Source: Galerina marginata
Taxonomy: Eukaryota > Basidiomycota > Agaricomycetes > Agaricales > Galerinaceae
Assembly (NCBI GenBank): GCA_023014335.1
Contig: JAECYW010000020.1
Coordinates: 1,240,001 to 1,304,000, forward strand
DNA: 64,000 nucleotides
Direction of reading: 5' to 3'
Every line of letters starts with the position of its first letter. The stretch's first letter is position 1. Both the position numbers and the translations under genes were made by a program. Shown here piece by piece: positions 32,347-44,738 of the stretch. The notes beneath the pieces were generated by a model. That model made no database searches, was not told where the DNA came from, and saw only the letters and a program-made list of their open reading frames with translations.

Positions 32347-35300
32347 TCATTCGTATTCCGATTCTAAAGATAATGACTGAGTTTTACTAGTAATGCTGCC
32401 ATGCCCATCTGACGAGGAGGTGGACTCCACATCTGGCACATATTTCTTTCTTTTGCCTTTCCCCTTCCCTTTTGTTCCTTCACGCTTGTTCAATCCAACC
32501 TTTCGGGTTCTTTGAGGTTTTTCAACCCTTTTGCGAGCATGCTTGTAGGAACCGACGCCATATCTGTAGATGTAAGCTGTGAATTCTAGAATGCAACCAG
32601 AATAATACTAACATTCTTTCGTGAAATAGTCGGTCAACCATCTTTTTCGGGATTTGGAGCCTATGCGTAGGTTTTGTCTTCGTTGGCGGTTCCTTTCCAA
32701 TTCCTCGTATAGGGTAGCATTTGGGGTTTGTAATGAATTGAACACGGCCGTGGTGAGATGTCCAAATTGTACCCTTCTTGGGGTCTCCGGAACTCAACGG
32801 CAAGCACTGCAGTCTGGAGAAAATAAGGTCCAAGTCTGCATTCAGCGTTTCTGTGACCTGTTGAGTTGAGCGCTTCAGAATATTATGGTACATGTTTATG
32901 TATCCTGTTTCATGCATTCCAAAGGACTTCCAATGGCCAGAATAAGACGCATAGTTCTCCGGGCTGGGAAAAAATATTGATCGCCTCTCTCCAAATGAAA
33001 GTTGAGAAGTAGCTGCGCGACTTTGTATACCTTGAAGGCCGAACGTACACTGTAGTAGTTCTATGGACGCACAGTACTTTCTGAGTTCTGTAACATTCCA
33101 CATGCTCACCGCTTGATCCAGAGTTATTGGATATGGGGGATGTCTTCCAATAGCCACTGAGGATAGTGGTAGCCATATTTGCTGAGAAAACGCAACGAAA
33201 AGGTCTCCGGTGTAATCATTCAAGAGATTGAACTCGTCAGACTGATATTCCTTTAGAAACTGTTCTGGAACGGTTTCTAGAAGGTCTTTAAGTCTGTTTG
33301 AGCTTATAAACTCCCCCCATGGATAATCCCCAAGTGTGCCATCCAAAGTCAATGCAAGAGGTGGCGGCGGAGCAACCTTTCGCCCCCTTTCCAAATGTGC
33401 CAAAGGATCACCCATAAGCTTACGGATCTCAGCGTTATCCTCCTGGGAAATATCTGGCAAATACATTGCCCCAGTCTCGAGGTTATGCAAAAAGAAAGCG
33501 CCAAATGTCGCCATAATCTCCCGAGAGCGCAGATCTCGTAAGGCCTCTGCAAGATATCGGTTTTTCACAAGTGGCGTAACCATGACATGACGAAGAAGGT
33601 ACCCATTCACGGCGCTAATAAGGCAATAATTGGGGACTCTTGCTTTGTAACATGAGATCTGAAGATTTTTGACTTCGGTTAAGCGTCTCCCCAGGAATTG
33701 AAAAAATGTTGTGGAACGAATCCAAATTATGGGTCCTGATGACAGGTAGGCTGTAGCCTGTGAAATAGCCTGTAAGTGTGTAAATTGTCTACGCCGAATG
33801 AAATGAGCACCTTGTTGAGTGATATGTCCAAGAGATCCAGGATGGTACAGCCGATACCTCTTAACTCATCGCGGACACCAAACGAACGATGCTCTCCTAA
33901 TTCAAAGAGGTCTGTCCATCGCCTACACGCTGTACTAAATTTTGGTCCACATTCCGCAATGTCCTTGTCGCTGCACAGGTATTCTTCTGTTCCTGGGTTA
34001 CGCACCATCTCGAAGGCCAAACAGTAAGAAAGTCGGCTAATTAGGTGCGTAACCTGGCGCCTTTTAAGCTTGCTTTCCGACTTCAACCCTCCATAAGCAC
34101 CAAAAGTATTGAAGTGATGTACAGTTCCAGCTTTCATATCCATCAAATCATACGAGGCTTGCAACCTTGGCAACTTCCACAGGCCTACAACAGGCTCATC
34201 CCATCGTGGATGAAATGATACCCCAAGATCGAGGTACAGTTCTCCATTCTTTCGATCTAACATATAGTCCCACAGGAGGTTATTGAATTGAGACTTCACC
34301 GAGGCGAAGTCTGCGGCGTAAGATTGACCTTGCGGTAAAGGACCTTCAACACATTGTTTGGTAGCGAGTTTCATGCCTCTAGCGTCGGCGACCACGAAGA
34401 ACGACCCAAAACAACCCAATAAATCAGACGACTCCTGGACCCTTGTAGCCATATGCTTCATAATTTTTTCAGTATTACTTCCACAGACCGTTATCGACTT
34501 TTGCTTTCGCTGGTCACCCGAACGGTCCTGGATTGTTTTCACGGTAGGAGAAAGATACTCAGAAAATCCAACCCCGTGTCCGAAGACATCTTGGCATGAG
34601 GGCAAAATTACCCTGTCAAGCCACAATTCTTGCACGGTTTGAGGGACTAACGTCCTATACCTTTTGGTAGCCGAGTCCTGCCTAATCATTCGGGGGAAAA
34701 ACACGTAGATGTTGACCCTCTTATCACCTTCACCCGAGTAACCGAGATCCATGTGCGGTATTCTGCTGAGCTTGAAATTTGCCCGAGTACGCTCTCCTGG
34801 GCGCTGCACCTCTTCCAGGGTGGTTGGGGGGCAAACTAGGTTCACATAAATGAAGTTATTATTGGCAAAGGCTGGCTTTTGACGTATAGATGGTGTTTGA
34901 CGAAGTTCCATTGATTGGATGCGAAACGATTTAGCATCCGTTACCCACATCATACTGTCCAGGTCAACAGAGATGTCGATATTGCCATCAGGGATGGGCA
35001 CCGCATCGGCATCGAGATCGATTTTGATGAACCTTTCTTTTCTGTCCTGCGATCTTTCAACACCCTTCACAAATACGCGTAAGCTTTCGGCAGTGCCAGG
35101 GATTTGGCCGGCTTCATCCAACATTTGTCGAGCAGAGAGCATTAGGCAATCCGAGGCATGATCAGCTTCAGCTTCAGTTGGATCTGGGTCATCGATGCCG
35201 GTCAAAAATGGTAGGAAGTGTTCATGGTGCCCTGACGGTGGTCTTAACGGCAATGTGTTGAAGAAGTTTTTGGGAAGTCGATATCCTCTGTCCTTCCAAA

Positions 35301-37693
35301 TGGTCCAGCAGCTAGGTAAAATTGTTTGACCATTCTGGAAAGTCCATATTCCCAGAGGTCGGTCATCGTCCCAGCTTTCTATAGGAGACGATGCATAGTC
35401 GTCGTAATCGCCTAGCAGGATTTCATCATCGGCAGTATCGGATAAATCCTCACATGGTATTGCGATAGTGGAAACTCGTGGGGTCGGTCGAATATTATAT
35501 CCTCTAATTTTGTCTGTGTCTTCTGAGGATGCTAACGAGGAAGCATCCTGTTTACTCGTTATTTCAGTACTGGTGACTTGAGTTGAACAGCACTTCGAGC
35601 AGGTTCGCATCATGTTAAGAAGCCGGATGGAATGGTGTTGCACCCAGCTGAAGCTCTTGAATCCGATATCAAGGTCGCCAACAAGGTCCTGACCCGGTGA
35701 CATCCAGTCAGGTTTGGAAGCGCGGAGAACTCTCCAGTATTGTCCGTACTGGGTACACTTTCCTAGGACAGTCGCAAAGATGCATTGTTTCACAGCGTGC
35801 GGACAACCCAACTGTGGTTTCAATGCAATGCGGTACATCCCATTTTCCCATACCCAACGCTTACTTGTAACAGAATCGAAAAGAGATACTACAGAGGTAC
35901 CGAAATCCTCCACCGTCTGTATTATGTTAGAAAAAGGAACGGCAGCAAGAAATAATGAAACTCACGATCCAATTCATAGCCGATATTGTGGGCAGTAACG
36001 AAGGCATCCATCCAAGGGATTCACCGACTTTCCGCCATAGAACGCGCATCCACTCAGGGATGGAATCAATCCATCTATTCTCTTCTTTTTGATTCCACCC
36101 GAGGACAATTACCTGATTTAACTCATAGTTGAGAAGAAGCAGCAGAGGAAATGCAGGGGCAGGGCCAGCTTCATTCCCCTTCAAGATAGTGAGCACAGGA
36201 AATCTTTGCAATGGAAGGTCGCGAGTGACGAGCAGTATCTCCCGAAGATCCACATTCTGAGAACCTTTGGATATCTCTCGGGCAGTCCTCTCATCGATAT
36301 AGTAGCAGTTTGGTATGGTGCCCGACGAGGCCTCCCGCAGGTCGTGCCAGCACGAAAGGAGATATAAATCGATAACTTCTATAGGAATGGGACCATCATC
36401 ATTCATGACGCGTAACCCGTTCCATGCCCTACCCCAAAACCAAGGATCACCCATCAGTGCGCCTGTTCAATCATCCATTAGGCCAGCCCTATATTGTAAT
36501 ATGATACAGGTCCATACCTCTCTGAAGGATGTTTGTATCGGTCACCATCTGCACCTCGGTTTCATTAAAGGACATTGCAGTGACGTGACCGTTTTTGCCT
36601 GCCGACTGTGGACGATAAGATGACATTGACCTAGTAGAAGGTATACTTGAAAGCGACTCAGGTGACCGGTACGATTCATTGTTTGTGACTGGTATTTTCT
36701 GAAATTCTATTGATCAGGAATAATTTCGCAACGGAAATACCTGGAGACTTACTAATCTGCGGGATTTTGAAGAAATTGGGTAGGATTTCATTATTGATCC
36801 AGCTTTGCCGGCTGAATACTGAGCCTGAAGGTGCAGAAACCGGTCCTCCTCATCTGAGCCACTGTTAATTTCTGGTAGATCCGAGTCCTGGAAAAAAAAT
36901 GGGACAATCAATGTCGATTCCAGGAAGGTTGACGAAGGTCAGATGGAGAAATAGTCACCAATCCCATTGATTCATTGCCGTTGTTAGAATAAACAGGATC
37001 TGGGGCCGACTGGGTAATTAAACGTGGAACATGGAAATACAAAAGGTGATCTTCGCCGTCAAAACTGCTGGAAATTTGTGGCAGGTCGGAGTCCTGGGTA
37101 AAAGAAAGCAAAGCCATATTGACAACATTGAACTGAAAAGTGGGTACTCACCAGCCCCATTGAATCATTTTCGTCGTCTGAGTTGACTAAATTAGAAAGC
37201 CCTCGGCGTGCCGGTTCCTGTTTTTCGATATATAAAAAGTGATCGTCCATATCATCTGTCAATTCAACGTCCGGAAGAGAGTCCTGGAAAAAGAGATATC
37301 TGACATCAGGGTCCATTTAAAGCGACGTGCAATAATATTCACTAGTCCCATAGAATCGTCGCCGACATCTATTTCATTCTCGAGCCTTTGGACAAGGAGC
37401 GGTAAAGAAAACCCTTCATTTTTTTCGTGGTGAAGTAAAGGCTCGATTCCGCACTTTCCATCCCCTTGGGCCCCAATTTCCAATATGTGAGGCTCTTGAC
37501 TGCCCGGCTGTGCGAGTCCTGCTGAGGGTGAGGAAAGTGGGAGACGTTGACACAAACTAGTGGTACTGGAGCCCGTCTGTGAAGGTGGTTTAGATACGTA
37601 TATAGACAAATATTGCGAATCCACGGACCTCTTTGCTTCTTCCGAATAGTTTGTCTGTACCTTGATCAGACTGACGGCGTACTGAACCAGCAT
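32347..37693 (-). CDS. Large uncharacterised nuclear-type protein with duplicated exons (~1,636 aa)
   Basis: Nine exons splice in frame: 37693-37343, 37283-37152, 37093-36959, 36887-36753, 36698-36518, 36462-35966, 35916-33811, 33769-32613 and 32563-32347. Exons 2, 3 and 4 (132, 135, 135 nt, phase 0 at both ends) each encode a version of DSDLP.I....D.EDHFLY...; exons 1-3 end in SMGL, so they arose by exon duplication. The middle (DPWFWGRAWNGL; LGVSFHPRWDEPVVGLWKLP) is Trp/Phe-rich and likely globular. The C-terminus is strongly basic (KREGTKGKGKGKRKKY), a likely nuclear signal. I do not recognise the family. An upstream ATG at 37802 opens a short exon whose splicing to 37693 is not in phase in my hands, so the start is uncertain. 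It is divergent from the BAH-PHD gene. Confidence 0.75.
36753..37343 (-). repeat. Tandem exon duplication inside the large gene
   Basis: Three consecutive exon-intron units of about 190-205 bp. All exons begin GA(C)TC after a CCAG acceptor; the first two units end ATGGG.(C/T)TG before a GTGA donor. The third lost the SMGL end and has GTAAGT. Exon 1 ends with the same SMGL signature. Confidence 0.75.
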
Positions 37694-37980
37694 TCTGAAA
37701 TATAGATTTTGTCAGCATGTGACAAACACTTATGTACATAGAACTGACCCCGTTGGTTCGCCGTACCTCAGACTCCCATTCTAATATTCTCTGCCGGTTC
37801 ATGAGAGGATTATGTTGGTAACTTTAGATTATGTTGGTAGCTCTCGGAGGAAATACCTTTAACTTAGAGGCACGATTAGTTGTCCGTTAATTGTTTTTAT
37901 TTGGCTCTGTCTCTAGAACACGAGCAACACGTCCTAAGAAAAACATCAACGGCTAAACAAGTAAACTAATCTTGGACTTC
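37694..37980. promoter_or_regulatory. Shared divergent promoter region
   Basis: Fewer than 290 bp separate the start regions of the large minus-strand gene and the BAH-PHD gene. TTATGTTGGTA(A/G)C occurs twice (about 37811 and 37829). No clear TATA box. Confidence 0.4.
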
Positions 37981-39255
37981 ATGGACGATCGGGAGTTCCG
38001 CAAATTGTGGAGGAGCACAGACGCACAGGAAGTCGAAGAGTATACAGTTGTTCGGGATCAAGGTCAAACCGAATTTTATTAGATCCTGGGGCGTCATCTA
38101 ACCTTCCATCTAGAAAGTTTGTGTGTTAGAGTTGGGCAAAGGTAAGAAAAGCCCTGCACTCTTGTTCGCTGTAACTTCAAGGGAATCATACAGCTATCTT
38201 TTTCGCCACCCCGAAATGAAGGGAGACCCAGCAACCTGGACGCTCGACCAATATTGGAAGGGGTTAATAAGGGAGATACGGGTGGTTCCTGGCACCAAAG
38301 CCGACAGGCCCGAAGTCCTTGTGGCGGTCTCCTGGTTTTATTCCAAGGATGATATAGTACAACGGATAAAAGAGGAGGGGATGGATTTAGAAGGTGATCC
38401 TAGGTGATTATAAACCTCTATATGTGCCTGTGGTTACCACTGATAGCTTGATTTCCAAGATTCGAGTTTTTGAGGTATATGGCGGCACAAGAAATTTGCT
38501 CCTCACTGGACAATGTAGTCAACAATATAGAAAGCATTGAATGTGAGTTTTCGAGACTCGAATTCTCTGAGAATTACGATCTCATTTCCCAAAGATGAGG
38601 TGGACGTCAGTATACTAAGGCCGAAGGATACTCTAGGGAAACCAATTGTCGAATATTTTGTGCGTGCTTGCTGGGATAATTCAGAATGCGGTCTGCGAGC
38701 AAGTATATTTCCTCAGATTTTAAGCATCTATTTCTGATATATCTTAAATAGAGCACCGCGGCTCATCTCTACGGTTGTTCCAAGCAGGGGTGTAGAAAAA
38801 TGTGGAATCCGGATGAAGAAGAACAACGACTTTGCCGTTTCTGCGATGGCTGGTACCATGTCTCATGTCTTGAAGCAGTGACCGGGACCACTCAAAAGGA
38901 CATGACATATATTCTGAAAGAAGCGACAAAGCAATCTTGTAAAAACGCCCCCGCAATCCTTCACGATTTTGCTCATCAACCAAAAGCGAGGGGGGGAACT
39001 CGACACTTTGTGGCTGGAAATTCCCGCATCGTCAATATGTGTGGCGATTTATTAACAGAGGATGGCCGAACGGAGTTCATGGAATTAAATAATATCACGG
39101 TTGAAGACGAGAACTGGTGGGGTGCATTAGAAGATTACTTCGGTTTATTGCACGAAGACCGAGGAAACGTAAATCAAGAACAGATTCTGGTCGAAAATCA
39201 ATTGGTTTATAAGTGTCCGATGTGCGTAAACGACTCGGAGGTAGCTCTGCTCTAG
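37981..39255 (+). CDS. BAH-PHD domain protein (340 aa), probable chromatin reader
   Basis: Six exons fit exactly: 37981-38062, 38114-38141, 38182-38403, 38460-38542, 38595-38698 and 38752-39255. Residues about 20-170 look like a BAH domain: YSYLFRHPE, LIREIRVVPG, VLVAVSWFYSKDDI, then VDVSILRPKD and IVEYFVRACWD. A PHD finger follows directly: CSKQGC, then CRFCDGWYHVSCLE, with the last Cys pair probably far down in YKCPMC at the C-terminus. BAH-PHD proteins bind modified histone tails; which mark this one reads cannot be told. The large insertion between the Trp-His-Cys core and the last Cys pair is unusual. The fifth intron appears to use a GC donor (GCAAGT at 38699). The gene is divergent from the large duplicated-exon gene. 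Confidence 0.75.
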
Positions 39256-39944
39256 AAGGTTATTACTCGTTCATTTATTCAATTTTTGGGCTATCATACC
39301 ATCCAGGTTCCCCTTATTTTGTATATAGAAAAAGTGAGATTGTCTCAGCTGACCAAAATGTGAAAAACTATGTATCTCGGCGGACATAAATGCATAATCT
39401 TTCAAGATAGATTAAAAGTACGATTAGGCTTTATTTGACGCTTATGAGTGATTTAGATAACATGAAGGTCAATTGAATCGTGCTCGACCTATTTGTCAAG
39501 GAGAAAGCCAAATTTCACTGTCCCGTCAATCATTAGTACATGAACGGCGCACCTAGTCTTCCATCGAGGATTGAGATTGCTGGAAATTGAGTAGTTCATG
39601 CCAACCGTTTTTGATAAATCTTACTTTTGTTTAATTTTTGACCAAAGTAAGGGCGAAAACGGAGAAGAAGCAGGTAATCTTTGACCGTGAACACATCAGC
39701 CACCGATAACTAAAGCTTAAAATCCATCGTGGGGCAAACTCTTTACCCCCACTCCGAAGGAAAACCCTCCCCCGCTCATTTTTTGTCATTTTCACGTTAA
39801 GGACCCCGGTCGACTTTCTTAACACCGGTCCGGATTTCGATGCATCATCCGTCACGGGTTGTTCTGAGTTCCAACCTTCGTTATTCTCACTCGCCCTAAT
39901 ATTTGCATTTAGTCCCACTGTGACTTCAAAATTCTGCAGAAATT
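39256..39944. other. Intergenic, no supported gene
   Basis: A minus-strand frame at 39631-39918 lies in the promoter of the following gene and lacks motifs. Confidence 0.4.
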
Positions 39945-40571
39945 ATGTCCAGCAAGGGCCTTAAAAAGGTTGTTACATTTGACGTCCCGATTTCTACATC
40001 CCAGCCACAATGCCTCACGGAAAGAGATATGACCGGAGAGAGTAGGGTTCCAGGAGACCATCGTACGTTCGGCCAACATAGCACTGGTGGCGGCTACTAA
40101 TCCCAAGGCTTAGGTGGAGTACCAGAAATACAAATGAACAAGGATGATGTACCTGAAATTTCGGAAAGGAATGATAGAAAACGCAAACGTATCGACTTAA
40201 AAAACGCTAAGGACGATACACACCTCGACAGTAGCAGGGGCGCTGGATCCGAGGCCAGCGGGCTACAAGGCAATGATGAAGATATTCCCCTGCTTCTTCG
40301 TCGGTTATTATTGCAAATCAAAAAAGAGCACGCCGCAACTCGAAAGGAAAACGCGATATTCCAACAGACCCTTTTGCAGCGCGTCGAAAGCCTGCGAGAA
40401 TTTGTGAATCAGAAATCAAATGGTTGTATGTGCCATTTAGGGCAAGAGATCTCTGACAGTAGGAAAGACGCTACTTCAAAGGAGGGTGAAAAAACTAGGC
40501 TTACAAACTCAGTGGTAAACACCAACGGAAGAAGTTACATGAATGTCGATTTAGATGAAGACTCGGAGTAA
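39945..40571 (+). CDS. Small basic/coiled-coil protein (191 aa), probably nuclear
   Basis: Exons 39945-40062 and 40114-40571 join across a 51-nt intron with GTACGT donor, a textbook TACTAAT branch site and CTTAG acceptor. The protein begins MSSKGLKKVVTFDVPI, has a basic cluster NDRKRKRIDLK (likely nuclear signal), then a heptad-rich helix (PLLLRRLLLQIKKEHAATRK through LLQRVESLREF) that should form a coiled coil, and an acidic end (NVDLDEDSE). One CMC pair follows the helix. No family recognised. It may be a dimerising partner of a neighbouring product; that is speculation. Confidence 0.7.
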
Positions 40572-40692
40572 TACTGGATTAGTATCGGATAGTTCATGTG
40601 TTAATAGCATCTCATCATTTCATTTTTATCAAGCAGGAAGAATTACTCGCGTGGATGAGTGAAGGCGTTCGGAGATAAATTATAACATCTGA

Positions 40693-42094
40693 TTACTCTA
40701 TTAATGAATCTGCAACTTTAAATCGACGTGGCACGGGATATGTCCGCCTGTAGCGGTGAGAAGGAAATAAGTCCCAGGGACCAATGGCATGTCCTTCCCA
40801 ATATACCCCAAAAGAAATGTTTGTCGTACTCGCAGAGAAAGCCTCCTGAAACTCTTCCTCCTTCTGATCCATCCAGTCGTACAGTGATTCATTTACAGAT
40901 CCGTCGATCGTCCACGGGTAAGATTTCTTGTACAATGGCCAAAGAATTCCGGGGTAGTATATCGACAGTCCCAATTCCAATGTTATAGGTTCTTGGTAGT
41001 GTTTTAAGGCATCCATAATGTGAACTCCCGTTTTTATTGCAAGCGCATCGATGTTTCTTGCACTGGTAACAATTTTTACCCATAAACTCCTCGGTTTGAT
41101 CATTCGAAGAACTCCAGCGACATTTTTAACGGTTTCCTCAAGGCTCAGAACCATGGTCGGAAAGGTTATAAACAATTTAAGGGATTCAGAGAAAGCACGA
41201 GAATGTATCAGAGAGTGCCACATCCCCGGCTTGAAGTTTCGAACTTTGGAAAAGAAATAAAAAGGATGAGTTTAATAAAAAAAGATTAGAAGAAACCACT
41301 GTACCTTCCAATTTCAATTCTGTAACTCCAGAAAAGTCCCAATTACTTAAGGCAGGAAGGACATCCGGGAAGTGCATCGTAAGGGATTCGAGGTACACCG
41401 TACTGATGGATAAATGCGGTTCAACCCAGAAATCCTCACAATCCAAAACCTTCAATGACTTAGGCGTCCACAGGTGGGAGGTTTGGTGTGAGTCCCCGCC
41501 CTGCAGGAGGAATCTGGCTTCCGTGGTTTCGTTCCCACCGATTGTAGTTGTAGAGTCGACAACTTGAGCCTTCGAACCTGAGAAACGACAGTTCATAAAA
41601 ACGAGATTCGGGTAGAAACGTGCATCTGGAATCGCCTGGACAATCTTATCAATTGGTATTGCACGACAGCCCTCCATGGTCACAGAAATTATTGTGGGAC
41701 GGGTGATGATTTTGATAAGCGCACACTCAAAAAGGTGGTAGTCCGGTTCGTGGTCACACACCCAGTCGACCGACAGGATGACATTTTTAACTCTGTCAAA
41801 GCATTGTAATAGTTGGGCACACAGCGCTGGGTTACTGACGGGGTATTGACCACTTCGGTGAAGACTGTTTCCACATTGGATTTTAATCGACTTGACAAAA
41901 TGCCCCAGCGCTGGCGTGCTTTTAAAAATAGTCGTATCGAAGGCGTAGTCTTGGAATTGCAAGGATTCAAACAGAAACGGCTGAAAATTGCGAGCTCCCA
42001 ACCGGCAGCTGACTGCAACTGATGAAATGGACTTCTTATCGCCACGGAGCGCCTGTCCAACTAGTCCCAGGACCTCGGGACACAATGTCTGCAT
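40693..42094 (-). CDS. F-box/LRR-type protein (446 aa)
   Basis: Exons 42094-41305 and 41243-40693 join in phase across a GTACAG...CAAAG intron. I chose the Met at 42094 because it starts the F-box-like stretch (LCPEVLGLVGQAL, VAVSCRLGARNFQPFLFESL). Using the frame further upstream would add 47 unrelated residues. The body has leucine-rich segments (LWTPKSLKVLDCEDF, VYLESLTMHFPDVLP, GVTELKLEG) and a Trp/Tyr-rich C-terminus. The family suggests a substrate adaptor of an SCF ligase. No defect is seen. Confidence 0.75.
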
Positions 42095-42302
42095 GAAGAC
42101 GAACAAGTAGTGGAAAGGCCGGCGCCTTATTTTCAACAATTGAATTTGCCTTTTGAACGCAAAGTGTTTTCTCACGACACAGCATATGATCGATTGAACT
42201 CTTGGCTGGTGCAAATTCCCAAGGGACAGTTTCAATGTTTTTCGATCTCGAAATCAGTAATTTGGAATGTTTATTTCTGCAGGAATTAACTAGCCAAAAA
42301 AT

Positions 42303-43292
42303 CTAAAGACCTCTTCGATCTTGTGCCATGGCATAACGATCGGGCCTTTCACTTTCGTGGTTATCGAAATTATAAATCCACCGGATCCTACTACCAAAGA
42401 GTTCGCGTGAAACGCGTCCTCTCAGCCCAGTAAACAAACCGTGTTCGGGGACGTAGTACCCACACGTAAAGTATACAGTTCGGAGTCTAGAGTGATATGG
42501 TTGGCCCCACTGGCTTGCTAGCCTTTCAGCTATTACACGGTGTCGTAGGTAAATCGGGTTGAGATTGAGGATTCCACATAGTTGGGTAATATTTTCTTCA
42601 GGCCCTTGATAGTGACAACTCTCGTCTAGAGAAAGAATAGACTCATCCGACAAGTAACCAGGTTTATTTCCATGACAGAATTCATCGTTTAGCCAGACTG
42701 GTGTTTTAAGGTGAAATACACGCAGGCTTTCAAAACGATCAAGGGTAGTTGCCCAGGCTGGTTGGTTCCATGGGTACATATCCGTGTTAGATAGTGGCTC
42801 CTAAAGTCAATGTCAGGACGTTATTCGTAGCGCTCAGATGCTGCAGCTTACAGTATCGTAAAGGACCCTTAGAACTTCTATCCTCCCAATTGCCTGCGAC
42901 CCCAATCCACCTATTACTTGTAGGAAATTGGAGACTCTGGAATTACCATGTATGTTTAACTCGCGTATAGACATATATTTGAAGGCATTATGCAGTCCAA
43001 TGTGGCGAAATGGGGTGATTAACAACGGAAATGAGAGGTCGATCTTGGTGATAAGGGAGTAGTCGGTGAAACTTCCATCTGATCCAGAGGAAGGGTGTGG
43101 ACTTTTTTTTCTCTGGGTTGTGATGTTTTTGAGAACCGTGTCGAGCTCCCACTCATTTGCTATCCTCAAGTAAGTTTGGGGTTCATTATTTTGGTCTGTT
43201 GGTCCGAAGGTTTCTGGTTACTAGGGCGCATCGGCTGAGGTATAATCTTTGTACTCACCAGAATCAAGCATTTTAAATGACACGGAACTCAT
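42303..43292 (-). CDS. F-box-family C-terminal-type protein without an obvious F-box (297 aa)
   Basis: Exons 43292-43259, 43213-42852 and 42800-42303 are all in phase and give MSSVSFKMLDS at the start. The body resembles the leucine-rich part of the neighbouring F-box proteins: KYMSIRELNIHGNSRVSNF, IGRIEVLRVLYDT, FESLRVFHLKTPVWL. The C-terminal third (YYVPEHGLFTGL, RYAMAQDRRGL) resembles the end of other copies. The F-box itself is missing. Either the gene lost its 5' exon or it is an LRR-only derivative. Introns are 45 and 51 nt. Confidence 0.65.
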
Positions 43293-43530
43293 GATAATCG
43301 TGATAAATAGAAGGTGAGAAAGCTGCTTAAGCTTCTAAATAACCGTAGGGACCGGTAGCGAAATACTATATCGAGTAATTCATGACCATTGACAACGGGA
43401 TCCGGTCCGCCTGACAAATAAATAAATAATACTTGGGCAGCAGACCTAACACGGTTCAAACCATACTAATACGGCCCACACGAGTCCACATAGCACCAGA
43501 ACGCACTCAGTATTCATTTACCAGGGTGAT

Positions 43531-44596
43531 ATGGTGTCCAAAGGTTAGTTCCAAGACCATCTCTCTTGACCGCCACGTAGTTCTCATTGGATATAATTTT
43601 AGTGCCTTATGAGTTGCAGGGACGTATCATGAGTGAAATGTTCCACTACCTGAGTATCACCTCCCAGAAGTATCGAGATCTAGTGGTCGTACAGACGGGA
43701 AGCTACAGGTGGGGCGCACGAAAACCCACATTTTGCCAGCTGAGCAGCGACGATGAGATCCAGGAACTTGTCGGGCAGGTAGCTGAATTTCAGTCAGTTA
43801 TGTCTGTCAGACATCCGACATTCAAATTCGCAAATTTGGAGGTGCTAGACATGGCCTTGCCCTCCAACAGGATCCTTACAATCTCCCTCGCTAAGGCCCT
43901 CAAGCAGCTTGACGTTCGGGATTTAGTAATCAATAGCGCGGAAGACAGTAACGTCATGAATTGTCTTGACATCCTCGCTCCCGTTTTAAAAAACATTTGG
44001 CGACTTAGAATCGTGCTTAGTGGACCCGGTAATTATGATACGGTATGGACCGTCTCTACCAGTATATTTTTTCTGCTTCATGCTTATGAATCGACAAGGA
44101 CATTTTCCCTCTGAAAATACCATGCTCGCCGGGGACAGTGTCTCAGCTCCAAAGCGTCAGGTGCTTTTCCTTCACCATTCCATTAGATGTACATCAAAGC
44201 TCTTCCTTCGATGATGTGGAAAGCATGATACGTCTGTGGTCCTCCTGCATAACTCCGGGCGATCGCGTCTACCGTATATTTTTTACAACTAGCCATAACA
44301 GTGCCCAGCGCCCCCATCCCCGACCCTTCCTAGCAGTCGAATACTCCACGGGAACCGATGGATCATTTGTCCACAAAATACATGATTATGATGGTTCAGT
44401 GGTAGATGCATCCGATTCCGATTCGGAATTTGACTGGGATGATGAATTTGCTTACAATTGGGTGTCTGAGGATCAAGGTGGCATTGCTGAGGTGGAATAT
44501 ATTTTTTCTGAACGCTTGCTTGCAGAGAGATCAATACCGAACTTTTCTAGCCCTCGTCATTCTATAAGCTCTTGTTCGGATGGCTCAGACAGTTGA
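43531..44596 (+). CDS. F-box/LRR-family protein (316 aa)
   Basis: Exons 43531-43543, 43603-44042 and 44099-44596. The 13-nt first exon supplies MVSK and joins to VPYELQGRIMSEMFHYL, an F-box-like opening (P.E.......L) followed by SQKYRDLVVVQTG. The middle is leucine-rich (FANLEVLDMALP, LKQLDVRDLVI, LKNIWRLRIVL). A highly acidic stretch (DASDSDSEFDWDDEF) precedes the end. The F-box is weaker than in the genes at 6.8 and 40.7 kb. This copy is on the opposite strand to its relatives. Confidence 0.65.
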
Positions 44597-44738
44597 AGGT
44601 GCTCTGGGTTTGGGACTCGAGAGACCGTTCGTCCTCAGATTAGATAGTTACGGTGTCTTACGAGGCTCGGCGAATATTATCACCTTCTTTCTATTGTCAC
44701 TACAGTCACAAAATTAATCTGTTCTTTATTTAAAACTT

